The notes below the pieces were generated by a model, which saw only the letters and a list, made by a program, of their open reading frames with translations, was not told the origin of the DNA and searched no databases. 5,973 bases of DNA from Angelakisella sp. (GTDB lineage Bacteria; Bacillota; Clostridia; Oscillospirales; Ruminococcaceae), in NCBI GenBank assembly GCA_022795575.1, contig JAAWGY010000158.1, positions 1-5,973 on the forward strand. Reading direction: 5' to 3'. Shown here piece after piece: positions 1 to 5,508 of the stretch (position 1 is its first letter; each line of letters starts with the position of its first letter). Both the position numbers and the translations under genes were made by a program.

Positions 1-68
1 TTGAAAGCCATCAAGGCTTCCTGCGTTTTTGGGGCTTCGGCAGCTGAAAAAGCTCCTCGCCCAGCTGT

Positions 69-836
69 ATGCCGCCAATTCTGATGATTGCTATAAGAGG
101 GGGCTCCTCCCTCAGCATCCACCCCGGGGACTGCTCGGTGAAGGACAGCATCCCCAAAAACGTGCTGGCCATCGGCATCCCGGCATCCCTGGGTTCGCTG
201 CTGATGAGCCTGTCCCAAATCATCGTCAACGCCCGGATGGCAAGCTACGGCGACATGGCCCTGGCGGGCATCGGGGTTGCCATGAAGGTGACGATGATCA
301 CCGGCATGGTCTGCATCGGCTTTGGCCAGGGGATGCAGCCCCTGCTGGGGTACTGCGCCGGGGCCAGGCTGTGGGAGCGGTTTCGTGGCATCATGCGGTT
401 TTCGGTGCTGTTCTCCCTGGGGCTAAGCGCCGTGATGACCGGCCTTTGCTATCTGCTCCGGGAGCAGGTTGTCCGGGCCTTCCTCACCCAGCCGGAGGCC
501 TTTGATTACGCGGTGCGCTTTACCAACATCCTGCTCACCACCAGCCTGCTGTTCGGCGTCTTCTATGTCCTCATCAATGCCCTACAGGCCATGGGCGCGG
601 CGCTCCCCGCCCTTGTGGTCAACCTCAGCCGCCAGGGGCTTATCTATATCCCCATGCTGTTCCTGCTCCAGGCGCTGATGGGGATGACAGGGCTGGTTTG
701 GGCCCAGCCGGCGGCGGACCTGCTCTCCACCGCCCTGGTGGCGGCGCTCTACCTGTACACCTGCCGGCAGCTGCCCCGGGAGACAACCCAAAAACGGCAG
801 GCCAAAAAGCTGGCCTGCCGTGCAGGGACGCCGTGA
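69..836 (+). CDS. MATE family efflux transporter, C-terminal half (5' end disrupted; possible pseudogene)
   Basis: This frame encodes the second half of a MATE (multidrug and toxic compound extrusion) transporter, an inner-membrane antiporter that uses a Na+ or H+ gradient to export cationic drugs. Family resemblance begins near residue 10 (RGGSSLSIHP) and runs through NVLAIGIPASLGSLLMSLSQ (31-50), GFGQGMQPLLGYCAGAR (84-100), NALQAMGAALPALVVNLSRQG (170-190) and a last hydrophobic segment near 206-232, followed by a basic tail. About six hydrophobic segments are visible, against twelve in a full protein of roughly 450 residues. The N-terminal bundle is absent: the same frame has a TGA at 45-47, and bases 1-68 do not translate into a MATE-like helix in any forward frame. 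The ATG at 69 has no Shine-Dalgarno; a GTG at 138 preceded by GGGGA is a possible internal start. A half transporter is unlikely to work alone, so this is probably a decaying or rearranged gene, although a frameshift or assembly error near 70-95 is also possible. Confidence 0.72.
   Translation: MPPILMIAIRGGSSLSIHPGDCSVKDSIPKNVLAIGIPASLGSLLMSLSQIIVNARMASYGDMALAGIGVAMKVTMITGMVCIGFGQGMQPLLGYCAGARLWERFRGIMRFSVLFSLGLSAVMTGLCYLLREQVVRAFLTQPEAFDYAVRFTNILLTTSLLFGVFYVLINALQAMGAALPALVVNLSRQGLIYIPMLFLLQALMGMTGLVWAQPAADLLSTALVAALYLYTCRQLPRETTQKRQAKKLACRAGTP
790..821 (-). terminator. Intrinsic terminator of the HAD phosphatase gene
   Basis: Positions 794-804 (ACGGCAGGCCA) and 811-821 (TGGCCTGCCGT) form a perfect 11-bp inverted repeat with a 6-nt loop. 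On the minus strand the GC-rich stem is followed by a run of five T residues (the AAAAA at 790-794, one of which can pair in the stem), the classic Rho-independent layout. It starts 18 nt past the stop codon of the minus-strand HAD gene. On the plus strand no T-run follows, so it should act only for the HAD transcript. It lies inside the last codons of the convergent MATE frame. Confidence 0.82.
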
Positions 837-838
837 CG

Positions 839-1669
839 CTACCGCAGCAGCTCCGGGAAGAGGGCTTCAATGGCCGCCGTCAGGGGGTTATTGTCGTGAT
901 CCGTGGTGATAAAACGGGCCAGGGCCTTGGCCTCCTCCTCGCCGTTTTGGGGCACCACCGGCCAGCCCACCGCCCGCAGCAGCGGCAGGTCGTTGCCGGC
1001 ATCCCCCAGGGCCAGGGTGTCCCGGAGGGAAAAGCCCTCCGCCTCCGCCAGCCAGGCCGCTCCCCGGCCCTTGTCCCACCCCGGGGCGCTGGCGATGGCT
1101 ATCCGCTCCTCCGGGTGGACAAAAAGGGGGACCTTGCCCCGGCAGATCTCCTTTAGCTCCGCCAAAAGCCCCGGGGAGGGCAGGTGGAGCATAATGGCCA
1201 TCATCACCGGCTCCCCCGCCAAATACCCCTCCGGGGGGCCGCTTAGGGCGGAGCACAGGTCCTGGGGCCCGCAGCCGGCGGCGTAATCCTGCCACACCCC
1301 CATCCGCCCAAAGTTAGGGCTGAAGTAGGCGTCGGCAACGTCGTGGAAGTAGAACTCCTCCCCCGCCGCCGCCCGCAGGATGTCCCGGATCACCTCCGCG
1401 GGCATGGGATGGGCAAAGACTACCTGCCGCTGTCCCGGGTGGTAGAGCACCGCCCCGTCGGAGGCCAAAAAGGGCAGCTCCAGCCCCAGCTCCCGGTGGT
1501 ACCGGGCAGCCAGCCGGTAGTGCCGCCCGGTAGCGATATGTACCCGGACCCCCGCCTCCCGCAGCCGGGCCACGGTGCGCCGGTCCTCCTCGCCAATCTG
1601 GCGTTGGCTGTTCAGCAGACTTCCGTCCAGGTCCAGGAATACAGCCTTTAGGTCACACAATCCCTTCAT
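839..1669 (-). CDS. Cof-type HAD-IIB family hydrolase (sugar-phosphate-type phosphatase)
   Basis: A complete 276-residue cytoplasmic phosphatase of the haloacid dehalogenase superfamily, subclass IIB (Cof type), near the usual length of about 270. The four HAD motifs are in order. Motif I is FLDLDGS, with nucleophile Asp13 and acid/base Asp15. Motif II is ATGR, with Thr47. Motif III is WDKG, with Lys200. Motif IV is LGDAGNDLPLL, with the Mg2+-binding Asp223 and Asp227. The region between motifs II and III (about 85-190) is the alpha/beta cap typical of this class. Members dephosphorylate sugar phosphates, FMN, pyridoxal phosphate or similar compounds; the substrate cannot be read from sequence. 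Motif I ends in Ser where most relatives have Thr, a conservative change. The ATG at 1669 is supported by AAAGGA 8 nt upstream. The gene converges on the MATE frame, leaving 2 bp between stops. It lies 150 bp downstream of the GyrI-like gene on the same strand; no convincing separate promoter was seen, so read-through from that gene is possible. Confidence 0.93.
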   Translation of the reverse strand: MKGLCDLKAVFLDLDGSLLNSQRQIGEEDRRTVARLREAGVRVHIATGRHYRLAARYHRELGLELPFLASDGAVLYHPGQRQVVFAHPMPAEVIRDILRAAAGEEFYFHDVADAYFSPNFGRMGVWQDYAAGCGPQDLCSALSGPPEGYLAGEPVMMAIMLHLPSPGLLAELKEICRGKVPLFVHPEERIAIASAPGWDKGRGAAWLAEAEGFSLRDTLALGDAGNDLPLLRAVGWPVVPQNGEEEAKALARFITTDHDNNPLTAAIEALFPELLR

Positions 1670-1819
1670 TCAGATGTTCCTTTCATCCCTTTTGTACTGC
1701 TCGGCCTTGCGTGGGAGGGCCCCCGCCAAAATATACCGGAAAGACGGCGCCGTCCCGATTGAGGCAATCCCGCTTTTTCGCAGCTGCACAGGTCAAGCCC
1801 CTGCGTGGGAAAATGCCTG

Positions 1820-2452
1820 TTAAAGCCTTTTGACGGGATGGCGGATGACGGTTTTCTGCTTCTCCGGAGCGGTCTTCCGGGGATCCGAGAGATAAATTTC
1901 GTGGTGCAGGCGGGTTTCTGACAGGTCATTTTGGTAGCCGTTTTCCAGCAGGTAACGGTCCATTCGGGCAACCGATTCCGGCTCGCTGTCATAGGAGCCT
2001 ATATGCATCATCTGGACGCACAAGCCCTCCCGGAGTGTCAGGAGCTCTGCCATGGAGCAGTCGATTTTTTTCTTTCTCTCTGCCTCTGCCACGGCCCACT
2101 CAAAATCCGGCCCTGTGACAAAGTCCGGCAGACGAATCACCGAAATCCAGTTGAAGGCAGACTTATCCGTGTAGTCGACACCCACAACGCCGTCCTGCCA
2201 CCAAAAGCCCTCCAGCGGAGGAACAACATACTCAAAAAAGCCCTCTATTTTGTGATTGCCCTTATAGCTCATTTTAAGAGTATAGGAGACAGCATAAAGG
2301 ACGCTGATTGCCTGCTGATAGGCGCCCCCCTCTTCATTCGGGTTGCCGGTGCCCCGTACCGCGACATAATTCATGTCCGGCACATCTACAATCTCCGGTA
2401 GATTCTTGGGCAAATAAAATTCCTTGTACTCCTTTTTGAAATCAAATGGCAC
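1820..2452 (-). CDS. GyrI-like domain-containing protein (small-molecule-binding, SOUL/BRE family)
   Basis: A 210-residue soluble protein starting with GTG and resembling stand-alone GyrI-like domain proteins that are common in Firmicutes. Recognisable stretches are FDFKKEYKEFYLPK (3-16), VAVRGTGNPNEEGGAYQQAI (30-49), IEGFFEYVVPPLEGFWW (69-85), WISVIRLPDFVT (102-113) and a C-terminal block ETRLHHEIYLSDPRKTAPEK (179-198) followed by KTVIRHPV. There is no signal peptide or membrane segment. The family shares the ligand-binding fold of the BmrR effector domain and of the gyrase inhibitor SbmC; some related proteins bind or hydrolyse hydrophobic or electrophilic compounds, but the role of this subgroup is not settled. 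The GTG is preceded by AGAGAGG about 10 nt upstream and fits the conserved N-terminus. Codon use is visibly less GC-rich than in the flanking genes (many AAA, GAT, TTT and TAT codons), which may reflect separate ancestry. A dedicated promoter lies upstream (2505-2533). Confidence 0.88.
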   Translation of the reverse strand: MPFDFKKEYKEFYLPKNLPEIVDVPDMNYVAVRGTGNPNEEGGAYQQAISVLYAVSYTLKMSYKGNHKIEGFFEYVVPPLEGFWWQDGVVGVDYTDKSAFNWISVIRLPDFVTGPDFEWAVAEAERKKKIDCSMAELLTLREGLCVQMMHIGSYDSEPESVARMDRYLLENGYQNDLSETRLHHEIYLSDPRKTAPEKQKTVIRHPVKRL

Positions 2453-2504
2453 AGCCTGTCAACCTCTCTTTTGACGGAGGAGGCCCTCCCCCGGTTTTGT
2501 TCCC

Positions 2505-2533
2505 AGTATACCATCCTCCCCGGGGGAAATCAA
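2505..2533 (-). promoter_or_regulatory. Promoter of the GyrI-like gene (extended -10)
   Basis: On the minus strand a -35 hexamer TTGATT (2533-2528) is separated by exactly 17 nt from the -10 hexamer TATACT (2510-2505). The -10 is preceded by TG with one base between (TGGTATACT), an extended -10. Transcription would start near 2498, giving a leader of about 46 nt before the GTG at 2452. The promoter sits directly after the terminator hairpin of the upstream sucrose operon, so the GyrI-like gene is probably transcribed on its own. Confidence 0.65.
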
Positions 2534-2535
2534 GG

Positions 2536-2570
2536 CGGGGCCTCTCCCCTACCCCGTGGGGCAGGCCCCG
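2536..2570 (-). terminator. Putative terminator hairpin after the amylosucrase gene
   Basis: CGGGGCCT (2536-2543) and AGGCCCCG (2563-2570) form an 8-bp perfect GC-rich stem; a smaller CCCC/GGGG pairing is possible in the loop. The hairpin begins about 20 nt past the amylosucrase stop on the minus strand. The following sequence (CCTTGATTTC) is only weakly T-rich, so this may be an inefficient terminator or a 3'-end-stabilising structure. Confidence 0.5.
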
Positions 2571-2589
2571 GCTGCGGCCAAGGGAACCG

Positions 2590-4425
2590 TTACGCCCTGC
2601 TCCTTTGCAGGCAGAAGCAGTACTGGTAGGGCTCCAGCTCCCGGCTGCTGCATGGGCCCTCCTCCCCGGTGATCAGGTCGGTAAACCGCCCCTCCACCCC
2701 GTCCAGGGCGACCTCCTGCCGGTCCCCGGTAAAGTTAAAGAGACAAACCAGCGTCTCCTCCCCCCGGCGGCGGAGCAGCGCCAGCACATGGGGGTTGTGG
2801 GTATCCCAGGTTGTCACCCAGGCGTCGGGGCCAAAGCAGCCCTCCTCCGCCCGCAGCGCCTCCAGCCGGCCCAGGCCGTCCCAAAGCCGCTGCTGGACGG
2901 TGCCCGGCGTCAGGCGCTTTTCGGCATTCTCCCAGCAAAAGGGGGTGCGGTGGAGGTTGCGGCTGTCCTCCCGGCGGTCCGGGTCGTCGTGGTAGTCGTA
3001 GCCGTTCAGCTGGCCGATCTCGTCCCCGCTGGAGAGCATGGGGAAGCCCGCCATGGCGGCGATGACGGCGTGCATCATCAGATCCCGCCGGATGCCCAGG
3101 TCGATTTGGTCCTGGTCCCCCTCGGCGCAGCCCTTTTCGATGCCGCAGAGGCTGGCGGTGGTGCCGCAGCTCCGGGCGTCCTGGGTGCGGGGGTCGTAGT
3201 TGTACCGCTCCCCCCGGGCCCAGGAGCCGGGGAAGCTCCCCTCAAAGAAGGTGTAGAGGTACTTTTTATGCTCCACCGGGTCCATCCCCAGGGTACGGCC
3301 GTAGGCCTCGTTGAGGCCCCAGCCGATGTCGTCGTGGCACCGCAGGTAGTTGACAAAGCGGCAGTGGGCCGGCAGGCTGTGGAGGTCGTCCAGCTGGTGC
3401 TTCAGCTGCCGGACATCCCCGCTGGCCAGGGCGCTCCACTGGGTGGCCATGGTGGAGGAGTTGTAGAGGATGTGGCACTCCGGCTTTTCCGCCGTGCCAA
3501 AGTAGGGGGCCAGCTCCCGGGGGGCCATCACCACCTCCCCCTTTAGGATCACCCCGGGGCAGACCGTCTCGGTAATCAGCCGCAGCATCCGCATAATGGT
3601 GTGGACCTGGGGGAGGTTGCGGCAGGTGGTGCCCATCTCCTTCCAGAGGTAGGGCACCGCGTCGATGCGCAGCACCTCCACCCCCAGGTTGGCCAGCCGG
3701 AGCATGGCGGCGGTCATCTCGTGGAAGACGACGGGGTTTTTGTAGTTGAGGTCCCACTGGTAGGGATGGAAGGAGGAGCAGACATACTTCCCCATCTCCG
3801 GCTGGTAAAGGAAGCTGCCGGGGGCGGTCTCCGGAAAGACGTCGGGGATGGTCCTTTCCATCTCCCGGGGGATCTCCGGGGTGTCGTAGCAGATGTACCG
3901 GTCGATGTACTCCTGCTCCCCCGCCTTGGCCCGCATGGCCCACTGGTGGGTATCCGCCGTGTGGTTGATGACAAAATCCAGGCAAAGGCTCATCCCCCGG
4001 CGGCGCATGGCGGCGGTAAGGCGGCTCAGGTCCTCGTTGGTCCCCAGGGCGGGGTCCACCTGGCCAAAGTCCTCCACGGCATAGCCGCCGTCGTTATCGG
4101 GGTGGGGCATCTTAAGCAGGGGCATCAGGTGCAGGTAGGTGATCCCCTGCCGGGTCAGGTAGTCCAGCCGCTTCTCCAGGCCGGCGAGGTCCCCGGCAAA
4201 GAGGTCTGTGTACATGGTCATCCCCAGCATATTCCCCCGGCAATACCACAGGGGGTCCTTTTCCCGGCGGCTGTCCAGCCGGCGCAGGCCCATCCCCCGC
4301 TGGCTGTAGCAGTCCGCCATCATCTCCTTGAGGGCGGCCAGACTCTCCCGGCGGTTGTAGAGCTCCATATAAAGCCAGTCCAGCTCGTCCTGGCGGTCCT
4401 TTAGGCGGCGCTCGAAGGCGTTCAT
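2590..4425 (-). CDS. Amylosucrase-type GH13 glucosyltransferase (EC 2.4.1.4-like)
   Basis: A complete 611-residue GH13 enzyme matching the amylosucrase/sucrose hydrolase group (GH13_4) along its length; Neisseria polysaccharea amylosucrase has about 630 residues. Such enzymes cleave sucrose, transfer glucose to an alpha-1,4-glucan and release fructose. After a helical N-terminal region (1-65), the barrel begins at MTMYTDLFAGDL (69-80). Key residues recalled for the Neisseria enzyme align: Asp112 and Tyr115 in NDGGY, His155 in INHT, Phe219, nucleophile Asp255 in LRIDAVPY, acid/base Glu297 in LKGEVV, His364-Asp365 in RCHDDIGW, and Arg489 in EDSRNLHR. Asp112 and Arg489 correspond to the salt bridge that closes the sucrose pocket (Asp144/Arg509). 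A beta-sandwich C-terminal domain spans about 540-605. There is no signal peptide, so it acts in the cytoplasm. The ATG overlaps the fructokinase stop as ATGA and follows a strong AGGAGGGG sequence, indicating translational coupling. Cys363 replaces Ser in the RSHDD motif. A sucrose hydrolase with little polymerase activity is the main alternative. Confidence 0.9.
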   Translation of the reverse strand: MNAFERRLKDRQDELDWLYMELYNRRESLAALKEMMADCYSQRGMGLRRLDSRREKDPLWYCRGNMLGMTMYTDLFAGDLAGLEKRLDYLTRQGITYLHLMPLLKMPHPDNDGGYAVEDFGQVDPALGTNEDLSRLTAAMRRRGMSLCLDFVINHTADTHQWAMRAKAGEQEYIDRYICYDTPEIPREMERTIPDVFPETAPGSFLYQPEMGKYVCSSFHPYQWDLNYKNPVVFHEMTAAMLRLANLGVEVLRIDAVPYLWKEMGTTCRNLPQVHTIMRMLRLITETVCPGVILKGEVVMAPRELAPYFGTAEKPECHILYNSSTMATQWSALASGDVRQLKHQLDDLHSLPAHCRFVNYLRCHDDIGWGLNEAYGRTLGMDPVEHKKYLYTFFEGSFPGSWARGERYNYDPRTQDARSCGTTASLCGIEKGCAEGDQDQIDLGIRRDLMMHAVIAAMAGFPMLSSGDEIGQLNGYDYHDDPDRREDSRNLHRTPFCWENAEKRLTPGTVQQRLWDGLGRLEALRAEEGCFGPDAWVTTWDTHNPHVLALLRRRGEETLVCLFNFTGDRQEVALDGVEGRFTDLITGEEGPCSSRELEPYQYCFCLQRSRA

Positions 4426-5387
4426 CCCTCCACCCCTCCTTCCGCCAGCAGCCGGCGGACCGCCTCCGGCTCCGGCATACTGCGCAGCGCGCCCTTTTTG
4501 GTGGTGACAAGGCCGGCGGCGGCGTTGGCAAAGGAGAGCATCTCCCTTAGCCGCTGCCGGTCAAAGCCCTCCAGCCCCCACATCAGCACATGGTGGAGGC
4601 AGCAGCCGCAGAAGGTGTCCCCCGCCCCGGTGGTGTCGATGGCCTCCACCGGATAGCCGGGGCAGCTCACCTCCTGGTCCCCCCAATAGGCGACGCTCCC
4701 CGCCCGGCCCCGCGTTACCAGCAGCAGCCGGAGGTTGGGGAACCGCTCCCGAAGCCTGGCCGCCCCCGCCGCCAGCTCCCTTTCCCCGGTGAGGAACTCC
4801 AGCTCCTCCTCCGCCACCTTTAGCACCTGGCAGACCGAGCAGCCCCAAAGCATCTCCTCCCGGGCGTCGTCGAGGCGCTTCCAGAGGGAGGGGCGGAGGT
4901 TGGGGTCAAAGCTGATCACCGCCCCGCCCGCCGCGGCGCGCTCCACCGCCGCCCGGGTGGCGGACCGCACCGGCTCCCGGGTGAGGGAAAGGGAGCCGAA
5001 GTGGAAGATCCCCGCCCGGCCCAGCTCCTCCGGCAGCTCGCCGGCGGTCAGCAGCTCGTCGGCGCCGGGGTCCCGGTAAAAGCTGAACTCCCGGTCCCCG
5101 TCCGGGGCGTTTTGGACAAAGGCCAGGGTGGTATGGGCGGCGGGGTCCAGCACCAGCCCGGCGGAGCCGATGCCCGCCTCCTCGATGGCTGTCTTCAGCA
5201 TCCGGCCAAAGATATCCTCCCCCACCTTGCCCACAAAGGCGGTGCGCCGGCCCAGCCTTGCCAGCATGGCCAGCACGTTGCAGGGGGCGCCCCCGGGGTT
5301 GGCCTCAAACTGGGGATTCCCCTGCCCGCTGGGGGCGCTGGCGGTAAAATCGATGAGCAGCTCGCCCAACGCGATCACTTCATACAT
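4422..5387 (-). CDS. PfkB-family carbohydrate kinase, probable fructokinase
   Basis: A complete 321-residue ribokinase-like (PfkB) sugar kinase, the usual fructokinase length. It would phosphorylate fructose to fructose-6-phosphate with ATP in the cytoplasm. The N-terminus YEVIALGELLIDF is typical. The first signature is NPGGAPCNVLAMLARLG (30-46), followed by FVGKVGEDIFG (51-61). The substrate-lid and sugar-binding region includes FSFYRDPGAD (101-110), and DPNLRPSLW (161-169) is a fructokinase hallmark. The second signature DTTGAGDTF (251-259) carries the anion hole and the catalytic base Asp257. The ATG at 5387 is chosen over an upstream in-frame ATG at 5459 because GAGGAA lies 5 nt before it and family homology starts there; the longer version would also read through the promoter. 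It is the first gene of a two-gene operon with the amylosucrase, whose fructose product it would consume. Specificity for fructose is inferred from motifs and neighbour; other PfkB sugars cannot be excluded. Confidence 0.92.
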   Translation of the reverse strand: MYEVIALGELLIDFTASAPSGQGNPQFEANPGGAPCNVLAMLARLGRRTAFVGKVGEDIFGRMLKTAIEEAGIGSAGLVLDPAAHTTLAFVQNAPDGDREFSFYRDPGADELLTAGELPEELGRAGIFHFGSLSLTREPVRSATRAAVERAAAGGAVISFDPNLRPSLWKRLDDAREEMLWGCSVCQVLKVAEEELEFLTGERELAAGAARLRERFPNLRLLLVTRGRAGSVAYWGDQEVSCPGYPVEAIDTTGAGDTFCGCCLHHVLMWGLEGFDRQRLREMLSFANAAAGLVTTKKGALRSMPEPEAVRRLLAEGGVEG

Positions 5388-5406
5388 AAAAATTCCTCTT
5401 TTCCGG

Positions 5407-5435
5407 TTGGATTTTACAGAGAATTGTATTATAAT
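5407..5435 (+). promoter_or_regulatory. Candidate promoter of the AraC-family regulator gene
   Basis: TTGGAT (5407-5412) and a consensus TATAAT (5430-5435) are separated by 17 nt on the plus strand. Transcription would begin near 5442, leaving a leader of about 67 nt before the ATG at 5509. The -35 matches consensus only in TTG, as expected if the promoter is weak or activator-assisted. The -10 lies inside the palindrome shared with the opposite promoter. Confidence 0.5.
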
Positions 5436-5441
5436 ACGATT
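5422..5441. promoter_or_regulatory. Palindromic operator-like element between divergent promoters
   Basis: The 20-bp stretch has a perfect 12-bp core palindrome GTATTATAATAC (5426-5437), with 3 more bases on each side of which two pairs match (one mismatched pair, 5425/5438). It sits in an AT-rich island between GC-rich genes and contains TATAAT on both strands. It may be a site for a dimeric regulator that blocks both promoters, or simply two overlapping -10 boxes. AraC proteins more often bind direct repeats, so the binder is unknown. Confidence 0.45.
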
Positions 5442-5459
5442 ATAGAGCATCCAAATCAA
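5431..5459 (-). promoter_or_regulatory. Candidate promoter of the fructokinase-amylosucrase operon
   Basis: On the minus strand TTGATT (5459-5454) is followed after 17 nt by TATTAT (5436-5431), a 5/6 match to the -10 consensus. Perfect TATAAT hexamers also occur at 5444-5439 and 5433-5428 on this strand, so the exact -10 is ambiguous. Transcription would start near 5424 and give a leader of about 37 nt before the fructokinase ATG at 5387. Confidence 0.5.
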
Positions 5460-5508
5460 TCACACATGATGCAGCCTGAACCAAAGCCATCAGAAAGGTG
5501 GGAACGGC

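Noticed and set aside
4..19. Small hairpin AAGCC-ATCAA-GGCTT near the left edge with a later T-run, considered as a terminator
   Set aside because: Only a 5-bp stem, and the T-run is several bases away.
11..229. Minus-strand frame ending in a basic tail near base 11, considered as the 3' end of another gene meeting the MATE fragment
   Set aside because: Not recognised, and most of it is antisense to clear MATE coding sequence; no ribosome binding site or homology supports it.
1743..1754. 12-bp perfect palindrome GACGGCGCCGTC between the GyrI-like and HAD genes, considered as a terminator
   Set aside because: No proper loop beyond four bases and only three T residues follow on the minus strand; too weak to call.
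1708..1810. 9-bp direct repeat TGCGTGGGA at 1708-1716 and 1802-1810, considered as a target-site duplication
   Set aside because: The roughly 85 bp between the copies holds no inverted ends or transposase remnant; likely chance in GC-rich DNA.
2446..3546. Long open frame on the plus strand opposite the amylosucrase gene (366 codons)
   Set aside because: Antisense shadow caused by high GC; the translation is low-complexity, rich in Gly, Ala, Pro and Val, and the opposite strand encodes a full enzyme with catalytic motifs.
3601..4404. Plus-strand open frame opposite the N-terminal half of the amylosucrase gene
   Set aside because: Same antisense GC-driven artefact; no recognisable motifs, and it is fully covered by a real gene.
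2590..4425. Sucrose phosphorylase as an alternative call for the GH13 gene
   Set aside because: Length (611 versus about 490), the N-terminal helical domain and the NDGGY, RCHDDIGW and EDSRNLHR motifs match amylosucrase rather than phosphorylases.
5388..5459. 24-residue N-terminal extension of the fructokinase from an upstream ATG at 5459
   Set aside because: The extension lies over the promoter and palindrome, has no family homology, and a good Shine-Dalgarno precedes the inner ATG at 5387.
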